Source: Wyeomyia smithii
Taxonomy: Eukaryota > Arthropoda > Insecta > Diptera > Culicidae
DNA length: 64,000 nt
Reading direction: 5' to 3'
NCBI RefSeq assembly: GCF_029784165.1
Contig: NC_073695.1
Coordinates: 280,092,079 to 280,156,078, forward strand
Shown: one piece after another, positions 1 through 13,008 of the stretch
Position numbering within the stretch: position 1 is the first letter of the stretch
Layout: the number at the start of each line of letters is the position of its first letter
Notes under the pieces: generated by a model
The model's input: the letters and a program-made list of their open reading frames with translations, nothing else
Databases searched by the model: none
Told to the model about the DNA's origin: nothing
Program-made: the position numbers and the translations under genes

Positions 1-233
1 GTTTATGGATAGTATCTTACAAAATGAATATTTAATTTACAGTACCGAGTAACCAAAGCTAAGCGAATTGAAAAATATATAGACTATAGACTATATATTC
101 TTTCGCTGACTTGAAAGTTACTTTATTCCTACGCGGATTGTGTGACTTGTTTATGGATAGTATCTTACAAAATGAGTATTTAATTTACAGTACCGAGTAA
201 CCAAAGCTAAGCAAATTGAAAAATATATAGACT
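1..233. repeat. Direct duplication of about 85 bp
   Basis: Bases 1-85 and 149-233 are near-identical (two or three substitutions), both starting GTTTATGGATAGTATC and ending in an AT-rich TATAGACTATA tract. The 63 bases between are unrelated except for an ACGCGGATT word also seen at the right end of the window. No gene is visible. Confidence 0.85.
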
Positions 234-921
234 ATATTTTTCGATTTACTTAACCCCGGTGAAGTAAAGCAAGAATCATTCATGAGGCAAACACAACAAT
301 ATTGCACGCTTAGCCTTGAGGCTAATAGCGGTCTCGATCAACAAGATTAGTTGAGAGAATTCGTTGTCGATATTGTTTTTGGCACATTTTGCATGTGTAA
401 GATAAGTACAACGATACCCCGTGATCCAGTGCTGAGTCGAGAAAATTTCCAGCTCGAAAAGTTCCTCGACTCGATTGGGAATCGAACAAGATATCACAAC
501 CGTGTGAGAGAGCAAGCCGACCGACATCGGTAACCACAGAGCCACGGGGACCATAAGGCAAACAACCCGAATTAAGTGTTTGTGACTAAGTTGTCAGAAA
601 GCTCTATAGGACAAGAAACACGTATGGCAATAAACATGTTCTATATTGTATATATTGTATATTGTTGTTATCTTTCTTTTTCGTTTGGCTCACAACATTC
701 TCTCTGTCTATTTCTCCATCTAAGTTTTGCTAGTGCAAATAGACTTGTGCGATTTTTATACTGACAGTGGCAGCTTTTTAGTGGTTCCAGCTTCCAGCTC
801 GTATCAACTAGCTGGCATAGATGAAGAACTAGCTGGCATCTCTATCTTATTTGCTTTGCTTCATCGCAGCGGATCCACGATGTGTGGGCCCCACTGACAC
901 TGACAGACAGCATAACATAGC
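234..921. other. Intergenic, no gene recognised
   Basis: Open frames here (for example on the minus strand at 276-554) have no recognisable domain and unremarkable lengths. A word at 680-705 beginning TTCGTTTGGCTCACAAC recurs at 35235-35258, so part of this is dispersed repeat. Confidence 0.5.
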
Positions 922-986
922 GTATGAAAAGTGGCGGCGATCTCGTTTACACATTGAGATGTCAGCCCTTGAAACATGGTGCGATT
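922..986 (+). repeat. Dispersed repeat, copy 1 (second copy at 18091-18166)
   Basis: Shares GTATGAAAAGTGGC and CAGCCCTTGAAACATGG-like blocks, in the same order and spacing, with 18091-18166. The copies are diverged. It ends about 30 bp before the TATCGATA cluster of the next gene. Confidence 0.65.
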
Positions 987-1016
987 TCAGCTAACTGGTT
1001 CGTATGCATAAAAGAA

Positions 1017-1117
1017 TATCGATACAAATATCGCGGTTTTTAGTATCGATACAGCTAAGCATCGGATTCTCGTGTATCGATCTAAAAAATCGAAATATCG
1101 TCTCAAAAGTATCGATA
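1017..1117. promoter_or_regulatory. Cluster of TATCGATA (DRE/BEAF-type) sites upstream of PNKP
   Basis: Three perfect palindromic TATCGATA octamers lie at 1017-1024, 1044-1051 and 1110-1117, with a seven-of-eight match at 1075-1082, 125-230 bp upstream of the PNKP start codon. In Drosophila this octamer is bound by DREF and BEAF-32 and marks housekeeping, replication and repair promoters. The sites are seen; use by a mosquito DREF-like factor is inferred. Confidence 0.6.
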
Positions 1118-1242
1118 TTTCCGATACCGATACAATATCGCCCATTGCTAAGTTATTGTTTACGTTTTTTTTGCAAATTTGGATTGTTAATTGTATGCAG
1201 CATTTCGAATTTATATTGATAGCGTTTAATAAATTTCAAAAA

Positions 1243-3176
1243 ATGAATAAAGTGTTAAAAGAGTGTTTCCTGAAGTCATTGACAGATCGTCACCAGCCAA
1301 TTCGTATTGAATCTGAGCGAACTTTCGTTGGCCGTAGTCCAGAGACACTTATTCAGGATCCATGTTGTTCGCGTCAACAAGGTGAAAATTTCAATATTGG
1401 ATATTTTTGGGCAATGTGATAAATTGAATTCCACCTTATTTTCTCGAGCAGTTTGTCTAAAGGCCAACTTCAAGGATGGATACGTATTGGTAAAATGTCT
1501 TGGTTCAAACCCTTCAGTTTTGAATGGAAAACAATTGGAAAAACATTTGGGATATGAAGCATACGATGGAGATATTCTAGAATTGCTTCCAGGTAACCAT
1601 CAATATTCATTTGATTTTAAATTTGAAAACGTTGTCGAACGGCAAACTGGTGAAGAAAAATCAAAAACTATGGAAAAAACAAATTTTTCAAAAAGAGATT
1701 GCTCAGAAACTGACATCAACGCTAGAAACAAGAATAGTAGAAATAAAAGTGATACTCATAAACGGCTTTTATCGAATGACGAGACAGACTATCAAAGCAA
1801 CTCCAGGCAAAATAAGAAGAGGCGACATGAAGATTCACCTAATGGGAACACTAGTAAGTCGGATATACGGTCTCGGATTAGCGGGCAACAAACAATAGCT
1901 GTCAAAAGCTCTCTGTGGGAAGAGATCGATGGAAAACAATTGTATGTTTTTCATAGCAAAGGCCTAATGTCTTCGGAAAAGATAGCTGCATATGACATGG
2001 ATGGAACACTTATTAAAACCAAATCGGGTAATGTTTTTCCCAAAACCATTGATGATTGGCAGCTTGCCTTTTCCGAAGTTCCCGGGAAACTGAAGTCCTT
2101 ATTGAAAAATGGGTTTAAGATAGTTATTTTCACTAACCAAGCTGGAATTTCAAAAGGCAAACTAAAAATTGATGAGTTTAAAACAAAGATTGAAGCATTG
2201 CAGATGAAATTAAACATTCCTTTACAAGCATTTATCTCTACTGGAAAAGGGAAATATCGCAAGCCATTGACGGGAATGTGGGATTCGCTGTGTCAGCTAG
2301 TAAGTAATGGGTAAGCAAATAGTTGCAGCTAACGTTAATTTTTATTCTTTTCAGTTCAACGGCGGCCTTCAAGTAGATAAAGGACGAAGCTTTTACATTG
2401 GTGACGCTGCCGGTCGCCTAGAACAGAAAAAACCTGTAAAACGCAAGAAGGACCATTCTTGTGCTGATCGGCTTATGGCATTGAACGTTGGGATACCATT
2501 TTTTACCCCGGAGGTTCACTTCCAGAATTCCAAAGACATTGAATGGGCGAAACCGGAATTTGATCCAAAGTCTGCTTGTGGATTTTCTGACCTTTTGTCA
2601 CCAAGCGGAAGTAAACTTGTATTGTCTAGGCAAGAAATTATAATAATGGTTGGTTTTCCCGGATCTGGTAAAAGCCACTTCACTCGAGCGCACCTTGAAC
2701 CAAAAGGTTATACTCTGATCAATCGTGATACTTTAGGATCATGGCAGAAATGTGTTTCACAATTAGAAAATACAATACGAAACAAAAAGTCTGCTGTCAT
2801 TGATAATACTAACCCAGATGCGGAGAGCAGGAAGCGTTTCATTGAAGTGGCCAAAAAAAGAAACGTAACATGTCGCTGCTTTGTAATGAGTGCTAGTTAC
2901 AAGCAATCAAAACATAACAATATTTTTCGGGAACTGACAGACCGGTCACACACGTCGATCAATGATATGGTGTTCAATATGTACAAGTGAGCATATAATT
3001 GAAATTGTTTTCAGAAAGCCTTGTTTAAATCTGCCCCTTTCCAACTTTTCAGATCAAAATATCAGGAACCATCAATCGAAGAGGGTTTTAGCGAAATAAT
3101 AAAGGTAAATTTTGTGCCAAAATTCCAATCTGAAGCTGACGAAAAGTTATACAAACTGTATCTGCTGGAGAGTTAA
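1243..3176 (+). CDS. PNKP: Bifunctional polynucleotide 5'-kinase / 3'-phosphatase, complete, 4 exons, 580 aa
   Basis: DNA-end processing enzyme: it removes 3'-phosphates and phosphorylates 5'-OH termini for ligation in single- and double-strand break repair, in the nucleus. Exons are 1243-1381, 1452-2299, 2355-2986 and 3053-3176; the three introns (70, 55, 66 bp) are GT-AG and keep frame exactly. Residues 1 to about 100 form an FHA domain (VGRS with Arg31, then a CSR motif and the GSNPS segment) that in PNKP binds phosphorylated XRCC1/XRCC4-type partners. Residues about 105-205 are a polar Lys/Arg-rich linker with an NKKRR cluster, a plausible nuclear signal. The HAD phosphatase has D228-M-D230-G-T and FTNQAG. 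The kinase P-loop GFPGSGKS is residues 429-436. The C-terminal EGF...LYLLES segment matches the end of animal PNKPs. At 580 aa it is somewhat longer than human PNKP (521) because of the linker. The start chosen is the Met that precedes the whole FHA domain. Confidence 0.95.
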
Positions 3177-4716
3177 GTATAATATATGATTAAATGGGAA
3201 ATTTTGTTTTTTTTTTTATTGAATAATTGATTATAGAATTTTTGCTAGTTTTTATATCAATCTTCAAAATATACTGGTCAGTTCAGCTAGTTTTGGTAAT
3301 GTGTTGTTTCTCATGTTTCTGTTGCCTAACTCAACAGTAAAGGTACTTATTTATATCATTGGCGGAAGCGTATACCACTATAATGAATATGAACATCTGC
3401 TTATTTGAAAGAAATGAAATAGTTTGTTTCCGTATAACAACTCACAGAGATAGTTCACAAAATAATTGAATATTGGTATAGTTTCACAGATAAAAATGCT
3501 AATTTTCGAGTTCGAATTTCGGCCGGAGAGAAAAACTCTCAGTGTCAGAAAAATCCCGTAATAATTCTGTTAGCTAAACAATAAACAGATCAGTACGAGT
3601 CATCTCAACCCTAATTTTAAAATGAAGGAGATGATCTCATTCGATAGAATGGATTGTTCAAAGAACAAATTACTTACTTTTCCAAGTTGCATTTTATAAT
3701 ATTTAATTTTAGTATTTTTAATAATTGGATACATGGAAACCAATGCTAAGTTCTTGTGCTACACATTTCACTATTGAAATCTGCCCTTTGCACATGAAAA
3801 ACCTAGTATGTAATATTGTTTGTAGGAACAGTTCAATGGAGTGTAAATCGCAGTTATGAATTAGTTTAGCATTTAACGGTAATATAAACTCAATTTTAAG
3901 AAAATTTTGAAGAAAGAAATCATTAAAATTATACCTGCTGCCTAACGATTGTATGTGTCAATTTGAATGGAATCGCTTCTACCAAGTTCTTAGTAAGAAT
4001 TCGCTGATGCTATCGCGAAGCGAACCCAAAAGCACTCGCTAATACGAATTCTGCGTCATGAATATCCCTTCCAACAGAAAAGTCTAAACTATAGACGCCT
4101 TCAGTTTCAGACAACTTTTTTTTTCTTCTAAAAATCTTACATTAGCAGGCAATTAAAGATACATTATTTTACACTGTTACACAAATTTGCACATAAAAAA
4201 TCTCCGTTCGAATATTAATTGATAATATTGTAGAATCTACCAATTCTTTTTCCGTGTGGCAAACTTAATCAGACTGTTTCATCGAATAGCACATCTACAC
4301 CCTCACAAGGCAAAGCTTCGTCGAAAGCTTTCGTTCGCATTTTATTTGTTTGTTTGTATTGCTTGATTCGCTTGCCTAGATACCGATTTTTTTTAATTTA
4401 ACATTGAGTATGTAATTATTCGTTATCGATTTTAAGTGTAAAATTTCGCATTTTTATTTTACGGTTGTATTTATAGAATTCGTCGGGAATTTGAATTAAA
4501 TTTAATATCTATTACCATGTAATTATTTGGTATCGTGTATTATTTGCAACAGATAAATACAATAAACATTGGATATACATTCAATTGTTTGTAAGAAAAA
4601 ATGATTTCATTAATGCGCCAATTTAGCTAGTTTTATTCATGTGTTTGCTCCCACGCTACTCTATGGAGTGCTGTAAGAGGGGAGGGAGATGATTTGTGCA
4701 GAAGCACGACGAGCGC
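3177..4716. other. AT-rich intergenic DNA 3' of PNKP
   Basis: No coding region recognised. No AATAAA lies immediately behind the PNKP stop; the clearest match in the segment is near 4560, so the PNKP polyadenylation site is uncertain. Confidence 0.4.
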
Positions 4717-5943
4717 TCAGTTCAATAGCTATGGTGGTAGTCAGTCGATCAGTGGGTAACAGTCACGAAAGGCATCTCGTTGCGTGAACTGCTAAACGGA
4801 GACGGTCTCCAGTCGGGTCCGGTTGGACAATCATTGTTTGATTTTATCAGATCGACGTGTGTAGTGTCTCTTAACAGCGGTAGAGCAGGTTGGAAAGCTT
4901 GCAAAGTAGCGCTAGTTTATGTAATTTCTCAAGTGGAAAGTGCTCGTGTGTTCTACTGCAGTTAGTGGTCTGGAGAAGCAGTTAGTGGTTGTAGAAAAAA
5001 GAAAAATTAAGAGAGTAATGTGCTTCAAAACATGATGTTGAAAGAAACCTTTTCGAATATCTTCGGAATTATTCATTTCTGGCGGATGTCTGCTGGATCG
5101 CAATGAAAGTTGTGCATTTACTCACCACGGACGGATTTCTCGTGTTCAGTAATGCTGCAATTTACTCAAATATCTGCATTCACTATTGATTTGCAGCTTT
5201 AGTGATTGAATCATGTGTCACCAGTGATGGGAACGTATTGGATATAATAAATGTAACACGGCATTGTTTCTTGATGTCAGTATTTTGTATTCGTGCAGTA
5301 TAGCTATTCGAATAAAAAAGCCGGTTGTCTCATCTTCATACATGCTGTTTGGTTTAGCTTTACTTTAAATTACTCAATTTGAACAACGCAAGGTTGCAGT
5401 TGTTATGGATCCTGAAATCTAAATCTCGGAAATGTCTGCGAAAGTTCAATGCAGAGAACATTAAGAATATATTGGTAGTCAAAGGTTTGTCAACGTTAGT
5501 AACATTCGTACGAGTGGTTTTTAACAGCGATAATCTTTATAACGTTCATAAGGTCTTTTCGTTGTTAAATTAGCAAGAAGGTTTGGCGAAAATGCGTATC
5601 GTGAAAAGTGAATTAAAAAAAAAATAATTCCGTGAACGCAATAATAGTGTAGTGTAAATTTTTTACTTCTTGCAACAAACATTTGAAGCAAAACTTGTTT
5701 TCTTCGCACTTCCACCACTGTCTTTGTACTGGTTGAGCTACCAGCCGTTTGTACTGTCGGTTAAGCACGTAGGATTTCGCGCAAGTGGTTGCTGGTACAG
5801 CCGAGAGAAGAGCTTCTATCAACAGCGCGGCTAGGTGCAATTTTGTGCTTTTTGTGTACGGTCTGCGAACGGTTTCGTCTGGCTTTACAATACCGCTACA
5901 GCAAACGACGTGCATATGTATACTGGTGAATAGATCGAAAAGA
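4717..5943 (+). promoter_or_regulatory. Candidate transcription start and long 5' noncoding exon of an unknown gene
   Basis: The base composition rises here. There are several insect-type initiators (TCAGT at 4717-4721 and in the next 50 bases), no protein-like frame, and a strong donor AGA|GTAAGT at 5944. This is how first noncoding exons of insect genes often look. Which gene it would belong to cannot be told. No similarity is claimed. Confidence 0.25.
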
Positions 5944-8881
5944 GTAAGTCAAATGTAATGAAAACTAACATTAAAACATAATAGTGAGAGGGAAGGTGAA
6001 ACAAGACGAATGTTACGCAGAAAACGTACCATTTTTTTTAATGATTTGAGTTACACAAGTACGCGTAAAATTAAAAAAAAAAACAAAGTTAAAAAAGCTT
6101 TCTTCTATTAACATGCCTGAAAAGTTCGATAATATTCGATATAATTCGATTAGAAACAAAGCTAAATAAAAAACAATATTTATAATTTATAAATTGTTAG
6201 AATTTCTGCATGTTTTCATGATTTCAGTATGTCTGTTTTGGTTTGGAAACTGGTTGCTTTTTTAAGAGTAAGAGTCGTCCATTTGAGAATTGGGCATATA
6301 CAAAGCAGGAATGCCTAATTTGATATGAAAGGTTTTTGATTGAACGTTTGTCAAATTAATTTTCATAATCTAACCGGAAACCGGGAAAGTAAATTAAAAT
6401 CATTTACCTTCCAGTCATTATACTTCATTGTAACATTATTTAACCTTTCCCGATATAAATTGGTATTTTTTCCTCGGTTGCTTTTCTATAAATTATTCTG
6501 CATTTCTGAGTGATATTATTTCTACGCACAAGATTGTGATGCCATTGTAAAATAATTCTAGCATGATTTGCGTAAAACTGAATTCAAGCTTAGCTTCAAA
6601 ATAAAACAAAACAAAAAAAAAATGATCATCATTGAGCAGGTTTTTGATGTCCGGACGATCGCTGTGAAATGTTTGTTTTGCTTCACAGTTTGTTCAAACA
6701 TACTCAATCTTTATTTTTCTACTGCTTTTTTTCTGTAGTACTTCAAATCGTAATTTGAATAGTCACTTGAGTAAATGTTGAAGCGATTGACTGAATGACG
6801 TCAATGATTCAGGATTTGGCGTACTTTTCTGATATAATATACAGATAAGGTTTTTGTTTGTAGTTTTTAAATTTGTTGCAAACAAATGTTGGAAGATTAA
6901 TGGTTAGATACCTTAGTCGACGTTATTGATAAACGAACATTGACGACAGACTAATGATAGCATAGCATGTGACTTCGATCACGTTAAGCAAAACAGTTTT
7001 CTTATGAATTTTCCCCCCTGTGCGTTTAATGATAAGCAACAATACAATAACTGTTAGTTATACGATGAATTGACATAATACGATTTTACAGGCGTTTTTG
7101 TGAAAATAAAAAAAATCGATTCCGATTTGGAACACTTTTGTTCTAAAATCTTTTATTTGGATTTTGTCACTGAAATTATATGCTTCGAAAAGCTAGCTTA
7201 CTTTTATTTCGCTATTTTAGCTTAGTTGTTGACATCTTTCAATTGAATTTTGCCTTGGACGTCTACACCAGATTGTTTTAGTCTTATACAGAAGTAGATA
7301 CTAATACCTTTACGGAAAGAGAACATAGTTGTCTAGAGAATTCATTGAACTGATGAAATCAGCCGAAACCCGTGCTTAAAGAACATTAAAAAATCAGGTT
7401 CACCTTCGGATCAGTTCAGTGTTAAGTGCGAGTAAGCTAATAACTCTTATATAGTATATGAACAACTATGTTTGGCAAAAAAGATGACTGACGTTGAGAA
7501 TAATTGTTATTACAGTAATACCTGAAAATTTTCAATTCATAATGCTTAATGTACGATTGCATGTTTAATTTTACAATGGAGACACAAATTACGCGTGGTC
7601 GTTTCCGTATCTATTTTGTTCGCCTTTCGAAGTTGACGCACCTGGTTATGATCAAAGGTGAAGCTTATATAAACAAAGGTAATACATGCAGCAGCAAAAA
7701 GGTAGAACTTCAATTAACTCAAGTGGCTGGTTATTAAATAACATTGTGTGTAGTACTGTGTCGCAAATGAAGAACACCACCGTCAGAGTAATCTACTACG
7801 AGTCTCAAAGCCGATGCTGCCCGGCAGATATAAATTGCGGTGAAGCAAGGGTTGGGTCTGCTGATGTTTGACCTTGGCCATCGCAAAAATAATAACCTTA
7901 ATGGCACTGACGGTGACGGTGATGATGATGATGATGATGAATATGATGACTAATGAAGATGATACTGATGGCGATCTCACTTCGTAAAGTTTTATGAACG
8001 CCGCAATGATTTGTATCTACGATGTGTATAGTCAGGTACCGAAGCACTTCACGAACAAGTACCTTTACAATGGATCGTAACGTGGATACTTGAAACGAAC
8101 CGAATAAAGCGTCAATCTGCATGGAAGCTGAAACTCTCGAATGAGAAGAGTGAAATTGCGTCATATCTTCAAAGTCATCAATATTGCTGGCTTACCCCGC
8201 CCGTTCAATGTAGATGTACAATAAGCTTACTCAATTAAAAGCCGCGGCGACTAAGCAGTGATGCGTGAGAATACGTAAATGAATATTGTAAATGTTAGTG
8301 TAGGTACCTGTACATGATGCTAAAATAGTTGATTCATTGCCATACAGGACACAAAACAAGTCTAGGTCAAGGGGGCGGGAGTCACAGAAGTTGGATTGCG
8401 TTCAATGCTAACCAGCAATATTAAGACTGGATTGTGGTATTACCATTTTTGTAAACATTATTGCAAAAATTTGGTATATTTGATGTCAGGGTGCACTACA
8501 CTAAATTACTCATATGTACTAAAATGCCTTCTCTACTGCAGAAATTCATTAAGATCTGGTATCTGGATCTGGTAATGGTCTTAAGGAGCAATAATGACTC
8601 AGCAAAATAGCATATGAAATATTTATGCCTTTTGCCTAGAAAAGTATGACAAAGACTGACAAAACCGAATATCCAAAAGTGAACCAATAGTCATAGACCA
8701 TTTGACTTGATTCGACGAGCTCGTCATTTTTGTATGCATGCGTATATATATGTGTGTGTATATAACTCACTAACTTTGCTTTTTTTCCTGTAGGAGACTG
8801 AACCACTGCGACCATTGGTAGTAGATCTATTGTGGTATGCTCCGCCTTAATCTAGGTGCATTCAATTTCGGCGCATAACTA
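5944..8881. other. AT-rich DNA without recognisable genes
   Basis: Only short frames. A (GAT)n microsatellite at about 7918-7945 creates the His-run frames on the minus strand, which are not genes. The segment ends at the 3' end of an inverted LINE. Confidence 0.45.
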
Positions 8882-10381
8882 TTATTGAGTTGATGTCCAA
8901 TTTTGATTTGCACGTGTATCCCAGTCAGGTATCACAATTCGAATGAAGTGTAATATCTGAGAAGGGTTTTCGTTCCAGATTTCGGAAGGACTTGGGAATC
9001 CTTTACCGAGGATACGCAGTCTGCGTTGTATTATTACTCTGCATTCGCAAAGTAGGTGTTCAGAGGTTTCATTCTCAAGTTCGCAGAAGCGGCATTTCTC
9101 GTCATTGAGTTTGCCCATCTTCTTCAGATGGTACTTACTCGGACAGTGACCAGTGAAAAGTCCTGTTATCGTACTTAGGTCTTTTTTATTGAGCCTAAGT
9201 AGCGTTATGGTTTTTGCGTAGTTTGGTTTTATAATTTTTTTTGATTGCCATAAACCAGATACAGCATTCCAATTTTAACTTATGACCATCCTCTCCCATT
9301 AATCTAGTTCTATTTTTAAAGCTCTTGATTAGACGCCACAGAAGGGTTCTGGTAATATAAAATTTTCGGAAGAACCTTCTCTTGCTAGTGAGTCGGCTTT
9401 TTCATTGCCTTCAATTCCGCAGTGTCCTGGTACCCAGTACAGTTTATCCAAAACATCAAAAAAAATTTCATTCCGGATAATCGAGTTTTCCGGATAATCG
9501 AATCACACAAAAAATACTGAAATTTTGCGATTAACGAACATAAAATAAATATTTCTGATCCTTTATTTACTTGTATGCTGCAGTGGCGTAACCAGAAGTT
9601 ATTTCTGAAGCAAAAAAGGGGTAAAATCGTGAAAAGCAAAAAAAAATAAATTGGACATTGATTAGTTTCACTTAATTCGAACATGTCCGAAACATGCCGG
9701 AAGTGACTTAAATGGTAACTAATATGCCAGAAGGGATGGTAAAGATAACATTTCGGAATAAAAATTGAAGAAAGGACACCAAAAAAATAAAATTCCGGAT
9801 AATCGAGTCTAAAATTCCGGATAATCGAGTTTCCGGATAATCGAGTCCGACCTGTATAGTAAAACCTGATTTTTTGTGCTAGCTGCCGAAGTGAAAGAAT
9901 GCATTCCCACACTAGTTTTGATTTGCAAATGGGTGCTTTAAGCGCTTTGAGTGCTGCCTGACTGTCGGAGAAGATACAGATATTTGCGTGTCTGTAATTT
10001 CTCTTTAGACAGATGTATGCACATTCCATGATTGCGTATGTTTCAGCTTGAAAAACTGTTGGCCAGTTTCCCATAGAGATATATTCATTTATTCCTGGCC
10101 CGGTCATGCCAGCTCTGGTGGCTTTATTTATTTTTGAACCATCGGTGTAAAAGATTATTGAGCCCAGTCGAACTGCTAGACCATTGTTTCTGCGTGCTTT
10201 TTAGTAGCAAAAATTACAAGATACTCGTTTGTTTTCAAAGCAGGTGTGAATTCGTGAATATCTTCTGCGCTTCTTAAGACATGGATCACACGGAACAACT
10301 TCTCTTCTCGTACCAAACGACAAATCCTTCTAAGCAGGAGGTAGTGTTCCTGAGCGAAGTTAACATGAATTGAAATGGTGT
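8882..10381 (-). pseudogene. I-clade-like non-LTR retrotransposon, ORF2 C-terminal part with RNase H, interrupted
   Basis: Read on the minus strand, about 10175-9860 encodes an RNase H domain: FYTDGSK, then ETYAI and SDSQAALKAL. The next RNase H block, WVPGHCGIEGNEKADSLA, follows at about 9430-9375. The two halves are split by an insertion (about 9445-9854). A C-terminal zinc-knuckle-like segment (CRFCELENETSEHLLCEC) ends with a stop at 8882. LINE ORF2 proteins of the I group carry such an RNase H and CCHC tail. The frame also continues upstream through ISIHVNFAQEHY to the hAT insertion at 10390 and resumes beyond it at about 13548-13600. Frameshifts and stops lie near 9360-9120. It is dead. 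Confidence 0.85.
9445..9854. mobile_element. Pogo/Tc1-like nonautonomous insertion inside the RNase H domain
   Basis: Separates two halves of one RNase H reading frame. Its right end reads GAGTCCGACCTG followed by TA (9855-9856), as in TA-target elements. CCGGATAATCGAG occurs at least five times: twice near the left end and three times near the right, all in the same orientation. The left terminus lacks the expected inverted end, so that boundary is approximate and may be deleted. No transposase frame. Confidence 0.6.
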
Positions 10382-11903
10382 CACAGGTGTAAGGCTGTGC
10401 GAGATTTCGAATGATTTCGTATAATTTCGCAAAACTTTAAATTTACCGAAATTTCGCGAAATTTGCCGGTTTCGCGAAATTGCCGAAAATTTTCGTTGAA
10501 TTTCGCTAAATTCCGCTTAAAATTTCGCGAAATTAAACTTCCAATTTCGACGATTAAGAAATTTAGCCTATCAAATAAATTGAATATAGATATCTCAACA
10601 TATATCTGGTATACTAAGTCAGACATAGAAGAATAAACTCTCAGCCGGTAATTTTTGTTTTTAAAGACAAAACCGTAACATCATGCGGAAGGTATTTTTT
10701 ATGTGGTTATATTTGCAGCCCACAATGTTAAAGAGGTCACTTTTTGTCTTTCGTTTAGGAGGGCTTAGCAATTTCTGTCAAAACTAAAGCTCTGAAGCTC
10801 TATCTTACAGGCCAAATGTTCTATGCTACTCGACTTGTAAAAATTTTCAAGCGTTTTTTCGGATTTCTCTGTGTTAGAGGACTCCTCTTCGCACACCGTA
10901 GTGTCTTTAAATGTGTTTTTTCAGATAGTTCATTGCTATCACTAGGCTGACCAGATATCATGCCTTATAGTGTGCAGACAGAGTGATCGATGTGTCAAGC
11001 AGAAAAAGTTGTAATTGCCTGGATTTTTAGTATTGTTTCAAAACACTCTGACTTCAAAGTCAGCATAGGTTTCAAAATTGTCAGGTACCTTATCAAAAAT
11101 ATTTTAAACGTGTTACCAAAAAAGTATTTGTATTTGTTTTTGAGAAAATGTTATTACTGAAAATTCTATTTACGATTTGCGCAATAACTAATAATCAGTT
11201 TTCTTGAACCTTCATTTTTTTTATAAATTTTTCATACTTAATTGTACATATTTTTGCAGAATAAGATCACAAAACAAAAGACCACGAGGACCACGGGGGA
11301 GTAGGGGGGTATAAAAGGGATCAAAATATGACCACGTAGTTTAGGAATGGTCCCAAATCCATTTTATTATTTTTGGTGTCGCAGAAACTCACAGGGCATA
11401 TTTTTTTAGGACAAAATTATTTTCTACAACCTACAACCTACAACCAGAGACACTAGTTATGCCAGTCAAACGAACCGATTTAGCTGAAAAAATAATTTTA
11501 ATCTCCAATTGGACACTCTGTGGGTAATTGAAATATTTTTATAATCGAAACAGTTAGTTTGATTGGTATAGTGCCTTTGGCAAAGTTGTAGATAATAATA
11601 TTGTCCTTCCAAAAATAAACATGTTGTAATTTTTTTTTTAAAATATAACTTTTTTTTTGACTTCTTCATCGCTTCGGTATTTTTTTTTGTAATTTTTATA
11701 CAAAAAAAAAGATTTTTGAAAAATAAGCTTTTTTATATTAATTTTAATGTTTCTTTTACATCAAAAAAATGATTTTTTAGAGTTTTTTTTATCGGAAAGA
11801 TAAAATTACTGTCTAAAACTTTTTCGAAGACGCCACACTGATCAACATACTTTTGGCTCTGAAAATATTTATAATCACAATAACCCTCCCAAAATAGCAT
11901 AAT

Positions 11904-12369
11904 ACCAATACTATTCAGTATGGTTATTCTTAGCACTCCGTAGCAGAAAATCAACCCAATATAACAGTTTCATTTAATATAGCGACTTCCGGGTTCCTGA
12001 AAAAAGCCTAGAATGGCTAAATACCCAATATGGGCCCCGGAATAATACCCCGGTCTGTGTGATCTAAGAATACTGGTATTTTATGATTTGTTGCAAAACA
12101 TTGATTATTTGGAGTGATGATCGAGTTATGTAATGTGAAATGTGACAAAATTTCTAAGAGGTGTGTTGTGATAAATGAGCAATGAAGTATAAGACATGAT
12201 TCTAAGATTCGTAACTTAAGGTAATTAACATATTCCGAAAAATATTTTTAAAACGGTTTTTACTCACGTTGCTTTCTTAACTGTTGGCGCCACAGGTTCA
12301 ATTGTGGAGTATACTTATATATTCGATCAAAAAATCTCGACCCCCCCCCCCCTTACCCAAAAAAAAAAA
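11904..12369 (-). repeat. 465-bp repeat, left (inverted) copy
   Basis: Near-identical in inverted orientation to 13601-14064, with a handful of substitutions and tiny indels. The inner end is a poly-C run followed by TTACCC and poly-A; the outer end is at ACCAATACTATTCAG. No open frame of note. It lies inside the hAT-like element. Confidence 0.85.
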
Positions 12370-12644
12370 TGGAGTGATGATAGCATAATAATTGAAACGT
12401 TAATGCAAAGTTTAAGCCAAATCTAAAATGACAAAAAATATTGAAACTGGGACATTTTTTGTGGAACTGCTCAGTTAAAAAGTAATTTTAAGTTATATTA
12501 AAAAATGTGCAAAAATATTGGAAACTTCAAAGTTTACAGAATAGTCAACTTAAATTTTGTTTTCCTCGAATTGATAAAGATTTCAATTCGTTCAAAACTT
12601 TCAATTCATTAAGACAACTGTCAGATGATGTAAATTATTAAATA

Positions 12645-12649
12645 ATTAA

Positions 12650-12685
<36 letters not shown>

Positions 12686-12686
12686 G
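12645..12686. repeat. (AAAT)n microsatellite
   Basis: About ten AAAT/AATA units in a row, slightly interrupted at the left. Confidence 0.9.
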
Positions 12687-12733
12687 ATGTCACTTAGTCT
12701 AGTCTGACTAAACGGTGTTAAAAAAATTCAATA

Positions 12734-13008
12734 ACACTGGTCGACAAAAGCGAAAAAAAGTTGCCCTCCAAAGGTTTTACAGCTTTTTAACCATTCCTGT
12801 GAATTTTGCTGCTTTTAGAGAATGCAGAAATGCATCAGAAGGCCGCCGAGGAATTGCTTATCGGATTCGTCGCTTTTACGTTAGCATAGGGAAAAATTCT
12901 TTGGAAAAGTTATCTTTGCTAGGGACACCAAAACTCACAGGAATGGTTGAAAACCTACCTACCATCTCTCATGTTTTCTAGTTCGAGCTCTAGGACAAAA
13001 CTTGGATT
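12734..13008 (+). mobile_element. ACACTGGT-family MITE, copy 1
   Basis: Starts ACACTGGTCGACAAAA, carries the inner inverted pair ACCATTCCTGTGAATTTTG / CAAAACTCACAGGAATGGT, and a GGATTCGTCGCTT core shared with copies at 18222, 19303 and 39054. The right terminus is degraded. No coding capacity. Confidence 0.65.

Noticed and set aside
1307..2314. A continuous 335-codon frame as the PNKP N-terminus
   Set aside because: Its first part is translated from intron 1 and the wrong frame of exon 1. Starting at 1243 and splicing 1382-1451 restores a full FHA domain.
7783..8164. His-rich minus-strand proteins
   Set aside because: Produced by a (GAT)n microsatellite; no gene signals.
10381..10626. 81-aa minus-strand frame
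   Set aside because: It lies in the repetitive subterminal part of the hAT-like element and reads AATTTCGCG repeats.
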